Below, piece by piece: positions 45,070 through 53,441 of a stretch of 64,000 bases of DNA (position 1 is the first letter of the stretch; each line of letters starts with the position of its first letter). Both the position numbers and the translations under genes were made by a program. The DNA comes from Paraburkholderia acidipaludis NBRC 101816. GTDB taxonomy: Bacteria > Pseudomonadota > Gammaproteobacteria > Burkholderiales > Burkholderiaceae. Where the stretch lies: positions 1-64,000 of the forward strand of contig NZ_BAXZ01000020.1 in NCBI RefSeq assembly GCF_000684975.1, read 5' to 3'. The notes under the pieces were generated by a model that did not search any database, was not told the origin of the DNA, and was given only the letters and a program-made list of their open reading frames with translations.

Positions 45070-46086
45070 TCAGCGACCGGAACAAGATTCCAGACGTTGA
45101 ATCTGTGCATCAACCATCTTGCCCACCATCTCCTCAAAGCTGATGGTCGGCTCCCAATTCAGGATTTTGCGCGCTTTGGAGGCGTCTGCGAGTGTCTGCC
45201 CGGTCTCCAACGGGCGGACTAGCCCGGGATCGCTCATCACATGGTCCTTCCAGTCCAGCCGAACCCGCCCGTAGGCCGCCTGGCACAGGTCGCGCAGCGT
45301 GTGCAATTTGCCCGTACCCACGACAAAATCGTCAGCTTTGTCCTGCTGCAACATAAGCCACATTGCTCTGACGAAATCGCTCGCATGCCCCCAGTCGCGG
45401 GCAATATCGAGGTTACCCAGCGCCAGCCTCCCATCCGTGACGATTGGACGACCAAGTTCGTTCAAATCACGAGAGTTGCTGATTCCCAACGCGGCGCACG
45501 CCGCGCCATATGCGATCTTCTGGGTAACAAAATGCAGCGGACGCCGCTCGCTCTCATGGTTAAACAAAATTCCGCTGGATATGAACAGGCCATAACTATC
45601 GCGGCAGATGCGGACCAGATGGTGTGCGTAGACCTTCGCGGCAGCATACGGGTTCGCGGGGTGAAACGGCGTGTCCTCGTTCTGCGGGCCGCTGCACGTA
45701 CCCCCGAACATTTCCGATGAAGACGCATGATATACGCGGGCTTTAGGGCACGTATGACGCACGGCATCAAACAGGCGGATCGCACCCATCCCATTGATCA
45801 TCAACGTCTCCGGCGCTCGCGCCCAAGACTCCCCCGGACGCGATTGAGACGCCAGATTGTAGATTTCGTCGGGCCGGGCCTCCTGCAAAGCGCTCGCGAT
45901 ATCGCCCCCCTCGGACATATCGCCAAACAGAACGGTGACCCTGTCTGCGAGGTGACTCGCGCTGTGCGGACGTATCCAGCTCTCATGGCGGGCAAGACCA
46001 AAAACCTCATATCCCTTCTCAAGCAAGAACTCCGCAAGAAAGGATCCATCTTGCCCGGTAATACCCGTAATAAGTGCCCTTTTCAT
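45070..46086 (-). CDS. Second GDP-mannose 4,6-dehydratase-like SDR protein
   Basis: A 338-residue paralogue of Gmd. The cofactor motif RALITGITGQDGSFLAEFLL, the catalytic-region ASSSEMFGGT and NPYAAAKVYAHHLVRI, and NHESERRPLHFVTQKIAYGA are all retained. It is about 33 residues shorter than its neighbour, missing the segment before the C-terminal helices. It could be a second dehydratase or a reductase of the Gmd-like Rmd type giving GDP-D-rhamnose. The ATG at 46086 overlaps the upstream glycosyltransferase stop by four bases and was chosen for that reason. Confidence 0.82.
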   Translation of the reverse strand: MKRALITGITGQDGSFLAEFLLEKGYEVFGLARHESWIRPHSASHLADRVTVLFGDMSEGGDIASALQEARPDEIYNLASQSRPGESWARAPETLMINGMGAIRLFDAVRHTCPKARVYHASSSEMFGGTCSGPQNEDTPFHPANPYAAAKVYAHHLVRICRDSYGLFISSGILFNHESERRPLHFVTQKIAYGAACAALGISNSRDLNELGRPIVTDGRLALGNLDIARDWGHASDFVRAMWLMLQQDKADDFVVGTGKLHTLRDLCQAAYGRVRLDWKDHVMSDPGLVRPLETGQTLADASKARKILNWEPTISFEEMVGKMVDAQIQRLESCSGR

Positions 46087-47240
46087 GCTGACTTGCACCG
46101 CTTGGGAGAGGCCAACGCCTCATCGTACATCTGTAACAAGGCGGTCGCGCTCCGTCGCCAATCGAAACAACCAGCCTGCTTGACCGCGGCCAGACCGAGC
46201 GCATCGCGCTCATTCCTGTTTGCGGCAATGCGCAACATGGCCTGCGTCCAGCTCTCAATGTCCATTGGATCAAGAAGGATGGCGGCATCACCCGCAACCT
46301 CGGGCACGGAACTCGAGGTCGTCGTGATCGTCGCCGCGCCGAACTGCATCCCTTCAAGCACTGGCAACCCAAATCCTTCGAATAGAGAGGGGTAGAGGTT
46401 TGCGTAACAGTTCCGGTACAGCCAGATTAATTCGTCATCCGATACATATCCGGTCATCACAACCTGGTCCTCGATGCCGAGCTCTTTCAAATGAATTTGA
46501 AAATCCTCCATCAGCCAACCCTTTCCGCCCGCGAGAACGAGGGGCATCCGAGGACCGCCAGCGGCGAGGTATCGGGCGTATGCGTCGGTCAAACGGCGCT
46601 GATTCTTGCGCGGCTCAACGGTACCCACGTTGAGCCAAAAACCGCCACTCGGAATCCCCTCTATCGCTTTCGGTCGCTTGCCAACAAGCGACGAATCCGA
46701 AAAGCGCGAACAAGGATAAATTACGCGTATCCGATCTTCGCTAAAATGCGGGAAGACCTCCAGATAGTGATCTCTCGATGCCTTTGAAATCGCCACAATC
46801 CAGTCCGCGGAAACCGACGATTTGAACACCCCTTCGAAACAGCCGAGGCGATTGGCCTCCGTCGTCCAGGCAGGCTCCACCAGAAACCCCATGTCGTAAA
46901 ACGTATAAACAAGGCGGCTCCGCTCCGTCCTGGCCGGCGACCAGAAATTGTTCGAATGAATAATATCCGGGCTGCCAAGCGACTTTTCAGACTCTTTAGA
47001 TGTCCAGAAGCTGCGCGCCGTCTCCCGTGTTACGTGTCTTGGCCCATACTCCACGTTTTTTCCCGAGTAAGGGTTCAGCACCGGCATTAACGGATCAAAA
47101 TAAAAATCACCAAAACTAGGATATAGCGAAAAATTATGCTGGGGCGCAATATCGATCATTGCCTGCACCATTGCATGCGCATAATAGCCGCACCCGGCTT
47201 TCCCGGAACCGGTTTGAGAAACATCGAATCCTATGTGCAT
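46083..47240 (-). CDS. Family 4 glycosyltransferase (probable mannosyl- or 6-deoxyhexosyltransferase)
   Basis: A 385-residue GT-B enzyme. The donor domain has GGFWLNVGTVEPRKNQRRLT and the E-x7-E motif FEGFGLPVLEGMQFGAATIT, as in WbpY/WbpX/WbdA-like mannosyl or rhamnosyl transferases that use GDP-sugars. The N-terminus MHIGFDVSQTGSGKAGCGYY is typical. Its coupling with the two gmd genes suggests that it uses a GDP-6-deoxyhexose or GDP-mannose. Linkage and acceptor are unknown. Confidence 0.85.
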   Translation of the reverse strand: MHIGFDVSQTGSGKAGCGYYAHAMVQAMIDIAPQHNFSLYPSFGDFYFDPLMPVLNPYSGKNVEYGPRHVTRETARSFWTSKESEKSLGSPDIIHSNNFWSPARTERSRLVYTFYDMGFLVEPAWTTEANRLGCFEGVFKSSVSADWIVAISKASRDHYLEVFPHFSEDRIRVIYPCSRFSDSSLVGKRPKAIEGIPSGGFWLNVGTVEPRKNQRRLTDAYARYLAAGGPRMPLVLAGGKGWLMEDFQIHLKELGIEDQVVMTGYVSDDELIWLYRNCYANLYPSLFEGFGLPVLEGMQFGAATITTTSSSVPEVAGDAAILLDPMDIESWTQAMLRIAANRNERDALGLAAVKQAGCFDWRRSATALLQMYDEALASPKRCKSA

Positions 47241-47249
47241 AGTCCGGGT

Positions 47250-47744
47250 TCAAACATGCTGAAGGGAGGTTTGACGAAACTTCATAATCATCCTGATCAC
47301 CTGGATTTCATACTTCGCATGAACGGAGCGCACGCGCGCGCGGCTGCCGCGACGGAATAAGGCCGTTACCACAACCTGGACATCTAACCATGAGCGCCGT
47401 ATCGATGGCGGCGCGGCAAGACGCAAATCGGCAACGAACGGCGTGCAGCCCTTGAGTCGATAGCCTTGGTCATTTGAGCGCACCGTTGACGCCTCCCCGC
47501 CGTGTAGCGCCTGAATGAAAAACGCAGCAAACATCCTTGCAATCTGCGTGCGGACAAAAACCATAACTTCACCCGCCGCCGTCAACACCCGAAGCAACGC
47601 GGAACAACGGCACGCGTTGCGCACCACGGAGTAAATAGCCGGGAGCAACTGAGACCGCATCTCTAGCCAGTCGAGCACCTCCATACCTCGTTTGCCGGCT
47701 CTGGCAAATTGCGTCTCCGCTTCGAGCGGCGTCTCGACATTCAT
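47250..47744 (-). CDS. Hypothetical protein or gene remnant
   Basis: A 164-residue open frame not recognised as any family. An ATG at 47744 preceded by GGGAGGGCAACGTAGC gives a plausible start, and the frame stays open upstream to 47921. Its stop lies nine bases before the glycosyltransferase start on the same strand, so it could be a short leading gene of the fcl/gmd operon. Sequence is rich in Arg, Ala and Val with no clear signal or domain. It may equally be a decayed glycosyltransferase or chance, as it lies in a gene-poor, lower-GC zone. Confidence 0.3.
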   Translation of the reverse strand: MNVETPLEAETQFARAGKRGMEVLDWLEMRSQLLPAIYSVVRNACRCSALLRVLTAAGEVMVFVRTQIARMFAAFFIQALHGGEASTVRSNDQGYRLKGCTPFVADLRLAAPPSIRRSWLDVQVVVTALFRRGSRARVRSVHAKYEIQVIRMIMKFRQTSLQHV

Positions 47745-48841
47745 GCTACGTTGCCCTCCCTTGTAGCAGCCATTATCTGCTCGCGATTCGCCGATAGCAT
47801 GTGTTAGCGACTGTGATTCCTGGCTGCAACAAGCGACTCCCGCTGAAGCCTTCAGCGGGAAGCAGCGATATGCGTTTCCAACAGGCCTCAATCCAGCCAA
47901 GTCTCGACTGACACCCAACACGCTACGGCGATCATCGCGAAGTTAGTTTGCCGTTAAAAGACCCAAAATTCCCGCACAGACCAAGCCTCCGAAGCCGTCA
48001 TCCAAGCGCCTTTGTAATAGGCGGGTTGAGCGACCTCCCGCCCATCGTCAGGACGAAGCAAACCACCGACCCTTACCCTACCTTTATCGGCCACCATCTT
48101 GACATCGCCCCCCGATAACAATGTTGCTGGTTGTAAGCGCCAGCTCATTCAAATCCGACCGGCACGCGGTTCTCATGACTGGCGTCACCTGGCCGGTAAA
48201 AATGTGCAGTAGTTTACCCTAGGCTGGCATCGCTGAATGCATTTCATCGGACGCGCGACACGCCGCTGAATGTCGCCAGTCAAAATCGAACGAAAGCAAT
48301 TTGTAGTGTCAACGGGGAGAAATTCCCGGTTACACTTTGACACACATTGAGTTGTCCGACAACTTGCCGAGCCGCCGCAAATTGCTCCAGTATGGTTACC
48401 TTGTTATACTTCGAGTTTCATTTGAATAGGGGCTTTGGCGCCCTCCGCCTCGACGACAGACGCTCTGCCCGATAGGTTGAAGTGGCTAGATTGCCTCTTT
48501 CGGCCAGCGGTTCGAGTTTCGCCTTGTAGGTGAAAAAAGTTGCCTCGCCCAACGTGACCCATCAGTCGACACAGAAGCCAGGCCCTGCAATCGCGCCGCG
48601 CGAAAGCGTGCGCCTGGTGCTACCCGCGCAATGGCCTGCGATGGAGAAAGACCTCGCCCTCAAGTCACCGGGCCCCAATCGGCAATTCATGTAAACGTCG
48701 GCGTCGTTTGCCGCAGGCGCTCCAATCCGGAAGCCCTGGCCTCATAGCGGACGACGCTACCAGGCGCCAGTTGAAAGCACAGCGATAGCAACGTGCCCAA
48801 CCTGGCAACACTGAAAACCAAGGAACGAGTTGAGGAAGTCT
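47745..48841. promoter_or_regulatory. Gene-poor divergent region upstream of manC
   Basis: About 1.1 kb with no convincing gene, clearly less GC-rich than the surroundings. It must carry the promoters for the minus-strand sugar genes and for manC. Seen: an inverted repeat GTTGTC-C-GACAAC at 48351-48363; GTGTCAA (48306-48312) facing TTGACAC (48337-48343); and a TTGACA at 48337-48342 that could be a -35 box. Short frames near 48550-48910 are open but match nothing known and may be transposon debris. Confidence 0.45.
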
Positions 48842-50257
48842 ATGCAGTTCGTAACGACAATTCTTTGCGGCGGCGCTGGCTCCCGGCTGTGGCCGGTTTC
48901 CCGAGCACTCCATCCGAAGCCGTTCATTCGCCTTCAGGACGGACAGAGTCTCCTGCAGAAAGCCTTCCTGCGGGCAGTCGGACTTCCAGGTGTAACTGAA
49001 ATTCTAACGGTCACCAATCGTGATCTGCTGTTCGCTACGCAAGATGAGTTCCGCGAAGTGGACACGGCAAAGCTTCCGTTATCGTTTGTCCTTGAACCTT
49101 GCGGGCGCAACACCGCGGCGGCAATCTCGGTCGCCGCACAGCAAGTTGCAGCGACGCATGGCCGCGACACGCTCATGCTGGTGTTGGCCGCAGACCACCT
49201 GATCTCGGACCAGAAGGCTTTCGAGGCCGCTGTGTCGAAGGCAAAGGAACTCGCGAGTACTGGCAAGCTGGTGACGTTCGGTATCAAGCCTGATAATCCC
49301 GAGACGGGTTATGGCTACCTCGAGGTGGAAGGTAGCAAAGTGCTTCGTTTCGTCGAAAAACCTTCCCTGGAAAAAGCACAGGAGTACTGCGAGTCTGGCC
49401 GCTTCCTGTGGAATTCAGGCATATTTTGTTTCGCTGTGGGTGCCATGCTCGATCAGATGAAGCAGCACTGCCCAGAAATTCTAGCTGCGACCGCAGCTTG
49501 TACCAAGCAATCAAGGACCGCCACGGGTAAGGGATTCGCTCAAATCGAGCTGGATGCTGACTCCTTCGCCAAAGTACCGGATCTGTCCATCGATTACGCG
49601 GTGATGGAGAAGTCTGACCAGATTGCTGTCGTCCCATGCAGCATCGGGTGGAGCGACATCGGCTCCTGGACCGCATTGGGCAACCTGTACGAGCCCGATA
49701 GTGCGGGTAATCGCATTCAGGGCGACGTGGTCGTACACAATACCCATAACTGCATTCTCCAGAGCGACGATCGCCTGTTGGGGGCTGTCGGAGTCGACGA
49801 TCTTATTCTTATCGATACGCCGGATGCCGTACTGGTCGCCCATAAGTCGCACGCTCAGGACGTCAAGCATATTTACGCACAGTTGAAAGCCGCGGGTCAC
49901 GAAGCCTACAAACTGCATCGCACCGTCCATAGACCCTGGGGCACGTATACCGTTCTCGAAGAGGGCAACGGTTTCAAAATCAAACGTATTGAGGTCAAGC
50001 CGGGAGCAAGTCTTAGCTTGCAGATGCACCATCATCGAAGCGAACATTGGATCGTTGTGCGCGGCATGGCAAAAGTGGTCAATGGCGACTCCGAACTTTA
50101 CGTCAACACCAACGAATCAACATACATTCCGGCTGGACACAAGCATCGTCTGGAGAACCCTGGAATCCTCAGTCTTGTGATGATCGAAGTCCAAAGCGGC
50201 CCGTACCTCGGCGAAGACGATATCGTCCGCTTCGAAGACAAATACGGGCGCACGTGA
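48842..50257 (+). CDS. manC: Mannose-1-phosphate guanylyltransferase/mannose-6-phosphate isomerase
   Basis: A 471-residue bifunctional type II PMI/GMP. The N-terminal pyrophosphorylase signature is TTILCGGAGSRLWPVSRALH with PKPF just after it. The C-terminal cupin isomerase domain carries RPWGTYTVLEEGNGFKIKRI and MHHHRSEHWIVVRGMAKV with the metal-binding histidines. It makes GDP-mannose from mannose-1-phosphate, feeding both Gmd-like enzymes. The ATG at 48842 follows TTGAGGAAGTCT and gives the usual N-terminus. It opens the plus-strand export and assembly operon. Confidence 0.95.
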   Translation: MQFVTTILCGGAGSRLWPVSRALHPKPFIRLQDGQSLLQKAFLRAVGLPGVTEILTVTNRDLLFATQDEFREVDTAKLPLSFVLEPCGRNTAAAISVAAQQVAATHGRDTLMLVLAADHLISDQKAFEAAVSKAKELASTGKLVTFGIKPDNPETGYGYLEVEGSKVLRFVEKPSLEKAQEYCESGRFLWNSGIFCFAVGAMLDQMKQHCPEILAATAACTKQSRTATGKGFAQIELDADSFAKVPDLSIDYAVMEKSDQIAVVPCSIGWSDIGSWTALGNLYEPDSAGNRIQGDVVVHNTHNCILQSDDRLLGAVGVDDLILIDTPDAVLVAHKSHAQDVKHIYAQLKAAGHEAYKLHRTVHRPWGTYTVLEEGNGFKIKRIEVKPGASLSLQMHHHRSEHWIVVRGMAKVVNGDSELYVNTNESTYIPAGHKHRLENPGILSLVMIEVQSGPYLGEDDIVRFEDKYGRT

Positions 50258-50349
50258 TGCTTGCTGCGCCGCCGTCATGAGCTAATCATTACTCCGGCCC
50301 GACGCAGGCGCACCAAGCATTCCAGATTAAACAGGCTTTGAGTCAGCTA

Positions 50350-51174
50350 ATGAGCAATCAACACTCCGCGACGCCTGCGGCCATGTTTCGTGGTTTGGTG
50401 CAAAACAGGGAACTGCTCCGCGATCTCGTCAAGCGCGACTTCATCGGTCGGTATAAAGGCTCGATGTTGGGTGTAGTGTGGTCGCTTTTCAATCCACTGT
50501 TGATGCTGGCGATCTACACGTTTGTATTCAGCGTGGCCTTTAAGGCACGTTGGGGAGGCCACGGCGATGAGAGCAAGGTTGCATTCGCAATCGTGTTGTT
50601 TTCCGGAATCATTGTCCATACGTTCTTTGCGGAATGCCTCAATCGTTCTCCGAGCCTGATTACCAGTCACGCTAACTACGTAAAGAAAGTGGTTTTTCCG
50701 CTTGAGATACTGCCGTGGATGGCGTTACTCTCAGCCTTTCTGCACTTTCTGGTTAGCTTCGGCGCATTGCTCGCGTTTTGCCTTCTGTCCGGCACGCCAC
50801 TGCATATGCAGGCATTGCTGATTCCGCTCGCGCTCCTTCCATTGATCCTGATGATCATGGGAATATCCTGGATTTTGGCATCGCTTGGCGTGTACCTGCG
50901 TGACCTGTCGCAGGTTATCGGCATGCTAGTCACGATTTCCCTATTTCTCGCCCCGATTTTCTACCCGATCGATTCGCTTCCAGAGGCATATAAGGCGTTC
51001 CTCGCCTGGAACCCCATCACGCTGCCGGTCATTCAAATGCGAAACTTGCTGCTCTTTGGCAGACCGTTCGAATGGAATCGCTGGGCTGCGAGCCTTGTAC
51101 TTGGCATAGTCATCATTCAGATGGGTTACTGGTGGTTCCAAAAATCACGAAGGGGTTTTGCTGATGTCGTTTGA
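50350..51174 (+). CDS. wzm: Polysaccharide ABC exporter permease Wzm
   Basis: A 274-residue inner-membrane protein with six predicted membrane helices, ABC-2 type. The N-terminal cytoplasmic ELLRDLVKRDFIGRYKGSML and the following LGVVWSLFNPLLMLAIYTFV are characteristic of Wzm/RfbD. With Wzt it exports complete undecaprenyl-linked O-polysaccharide to the periplasm. It ends inside the start of wzt (11-base overlap). The ATG at 50350 follows manC by 92 bases. Confidence 0.93.
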   Translation: MSNQHSATPAAMFRGLVQNRELLRDLVKRDFIGRYKGSMLGVVWSLFNPLLMLAIYTFVFSVAFKARWGGHGDESKVAFAIVLFSGIIVHTFFAECLNRSPSLITSHANYVKKVVFPLEILPWMALLSAFLHFLVSFGALLAFCLLSGTPLHMQALLIPLALLPLILMIMGISWILASLGVYLRDLSQVIGMLVTISLFLAPIFYPIDSLPEAYKAFLAWNPITLPVIQMRNLLLFGRPFEWNRWAASLVLGIVIIQMGYWWFQKSRRGFADVV

Positions 51175-52603
51175 AGATACGGTCATTGATGTCCGCAATC
51201 TCAGCAAGCGCTACGAGATCTACAAGACGCCCAGAGACCGTCTGAAGCAACTCGTTCTGCCCCGGCTGCACCATACGGTCAACCGTGCCGGGGTTGCAAT
51301 GCACATTGCAAAGCCCAAGCCATCGCCTCACTATTTCCGTGAATTCTGGGCTCTGCAAAACGTCTCCTTTCAAGTGCGACGTGGTGAAACCCTTGGAATC
51401 ATTGGCCGCAACGGCAGTGGCAAGAGTACATTGCTGCAAATTCTTGCTGGAACACTTGCACCCACCGCGGGCGAAATTGAAGTCCACGGCCGAATCGCCG
51501 CGCTTCTGGAGCTTGGAAGTGGCTTCAATCCTGAATTCAGCGGTCGCGAAAACGTCTTTCTGAACGGGCGAATCCTTGGCCTCACCCAAAGGGAAATCGA
51601 GGCGCGCTATGATCAGATCGTAGAGTTCGCGGACATTGGCGAATTCATCGATCAACCTGTCATGACGTATTCCAGCGGGATGTTCGTTCGTCTCGCGTTC
51701 GCGGTACAGGCTCACATTGATGCGTCAATCATCATCATTGACGAAGCACTGGCCGTTGGTGACGTGTTCTTTCGAAAGAAATGTTACACCCGGCTTGAAC
51801 AATTGCGCGACGCTGGAACAGCAATCTTGCTCGTCTCCCATTCGATGCCCGATATTGAACAGTACTGCGAGCGGGCCGTGCTGCTCGACCACGGGGTCAC
51901 GCAATTTATTGGTTCTTCGTCAGAGGCAGCGAAGCATTACTATTTGCTGCACCAGACAACGACTCACGCAGCCAACGAGCGCATTTCGCGCCCACAACCG
52001 TTTGAGCAGTCAGAAAGCATTAAACGCGTGATGGAGTTACCGACGCCATCTGCGTACGTCGATTTATCATGCAAGACGGTCGTCAGCGATGGCACAGCCC
52101 GATGCATCGGCATAGCACTTTGCAATGCGGCGGGAGACCCCTGTAATAGTTTCCATCAGGGAGATTTGGCGATCTTCTACTACGAATTTGAACTGGCAGA
52201 AGACATTAGCGTTCCGTTGTGTGGTCTTGTGATCAAGAATGAACGTGGCGTAATTATTCATGGGAAAAATAGCTGGCAATTCCCGAATGACGTCCCACAA
52301 CAACTGACATCTGGGTCACGCATCATATGCCGACATGAAATACGGCTCGATGTTGGGCTCGGCGAGTACATTTTCGAGGTCGGACTTGCATCAATTTCGG
52401 CGGAAAACTGGAATAATCGAAATAATATTTCGCACGAGGCGATGACGGCGGACACTATCCGGCGTTGCCACATCCCAGAAGCAGGCTCATTTTCCGTTGG
52501 AATGGCGATTATAGGCGGTGTTGCCACCTTGACACATCACGGTGCTGCGAATTTACCTGGAGACTTGACGATTACCGCATATGCTGCCCAGTCGCAAGAC
52601 TAG
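51164..52603 (+). CDS. wzt: Polysaccharide ABC exporter ATPase Wzt with C-terminal glycan-binding domain
   Basis: A 479-residue protein. The N-terminal ABC domain has Walker A GRNGSGKS (81-88), the Wzt-type signature MTYSSGMFVRLAFAVQ and Walker B IIIIDEALAVGD. From about residue 280 a beta-rich domain follows (FYYEFELAEDISVPLCGLVI), typical of Wzt proteins that recognise a chemically modified non-reducing end of the O-chain before export. That implies a chain-terminating cap on this polysaccharide. The next two genes encode a sulfotransferase and a methyltransferase, either of which could make the cap. The C-terminal half is less GC-rich than the ABC half. Confidence 0.94.
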   Translation: MSFEDTVIDVRNLSKRYEIYKTPRDRLKQLVLPRLHHTVNRAGVAMHIAKPKPSPHYFREFWALQNVSFQVRRGETLGIIGRNGSGKSTLLQILAGTLAPTAGEIEVHGRIAALLELGSGFNPEFSGRENVFLNGRILGLTQREIEARYDQIVEFADIGEFIDQPVMTYSSGMFVRLAFAVQAHIDASIIIIDEALAVGDVFFRKKCYTRLEQLRDAGTAILLVSHSMPDIEQYCERAVLLDHGVTQFIGSSSEAAKHYYLLHQTTTHAANERISRPQPFEQSESIKRVMELPTPSAYVDLSCKTVVSDGTARCIGIALCNAAGDPCNSFHQGDLAIFYYEFELAEDISVPLCGLVIKNERGVIIHGKNSWQFPNDVPQQLTSGSRIICRHEIRLDVGLGEYIFEVGLASISAENWNNRNNISHEAMTADTIRRCHIPEAGSFSVGMAIIGGVATLTHHGAANLPGDLTITAYAAQSQD

Positions 52604-52685
52604 CACTATACGGAGATGATGTCTGAAACAGGGAAATTTCCAGACACTCGCGACGCAACCCGAACTATAAGCGATTGAATTTAAC

Positions 52686-53387
52686 ATGAAAAATCCAATT
52701 ATATTAACGGAATATCCGAAATCGGGAGGGTCCTGGGTCAGCTCCATGATTGGAGACGCATTAGGATTACCTAAGCGCGATATATATATGCGCCCCGGTT
52801 TTAATCTATTCAACGCATCCGAGCATCCATGGTACAAAAATGGGGCTCCGTTTGATTTTCCGGCACTATGCGTCATCAAGAGTCATGAGCTACCGGACTC
52901 GGAGCTGGTTAATTTCGATGCGAATTTCCTTCATTTAGTGCGCGACGGACGCGATGTAATTGTCTCGAAATGGTTTTTTGACAAAGAATTTATGGTCAAG
53001 AATGGGATTACGACCACATTCACAAAAAATTTTGACGATTACGTTGAGGAAACTGCCACCGCATGGTCGGACTATATTAAAGCATGGCAAAATATGCAAA
53101 TCACGACCGTGCGCTACGAGGACTTTCTTGCCGATGCTGGCACCGCACTTGGAGCCACAATAAAAGCAATAACCGGCATCTCCATGCCCGCCAGTCTTTT
53201 ACAGAATGTTGTACTGGCAAACACAAAGGAAAAATTCGCAGAATCGCTGAGTAAGACTTTTCAGCATAATACTTTTGTCCGGAGAGGCATTGCCGGAGAT
53301 TGGAGAAATCATTTTTCGCAGCGCAACATCGATTGTTTTCGGTCAATCGCTGGAAACGCGATGTCGTTACTCGGCTACCGCCTGTGA
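52686..53387 (+). CDS. PAPS-dependent sulfotransferase (Sulfotransfer_1 type)
   Basis: A 233-residue cytoplasmic sulfotransferase with all classical signatures. The 5'-phosphosulfate loop is YPKSGGSWV at residues 10-18. The 3'-phosphate motif is FLHLVRDGRDVIVSKWF near 81-97. The C-terminal PAPS lid is FVRRGIAGDWRNHFS at 197-211, the counterpart of R-K-G-x-x-G-D-W-K-N-x-F. DNA is strikingly AT-rich: two 60-base stretches, 52681-52740 and 52981-53040, contain only 23 and 19 G+C. This suggests acquisition by transfer. Its place between wzt and the repeat-bearing methyltransferase suggests that it sulfates the exported glycan, perhaps its end. Confidence 0.9.
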   Translation: MKNPIILTEYPKSGGSWVSSMIGDALGLPKRDIYMRPGFNLFNASEHPWYKNGAPFDFPALCVIKSHELPDSELVNFDANFLHLVRDGRDVIVSKWFFDKEFMVKNGITTTFTKNFDDYVEETATAWSDYIKAWQNMQITTVRYEDFLADAGTALGATIKAITGISMPASLLQNVVLANTKEKFAESLSKTFQHNTFVRRGIAGDWRNHFSQRNIDCFRSIAGNAMSLLGYRL

Positions 53388-53441
53388 GCGAACGATGATA
53401 CCTGCCCGACTGTATGACGCGTGCAAATCAAGGGGATAACT

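Noticed and set aside
48550..48910. Possible transposase fragment
   Set aside because: Several short frames are open but none matches a transposase motif; left as an unassigned region.
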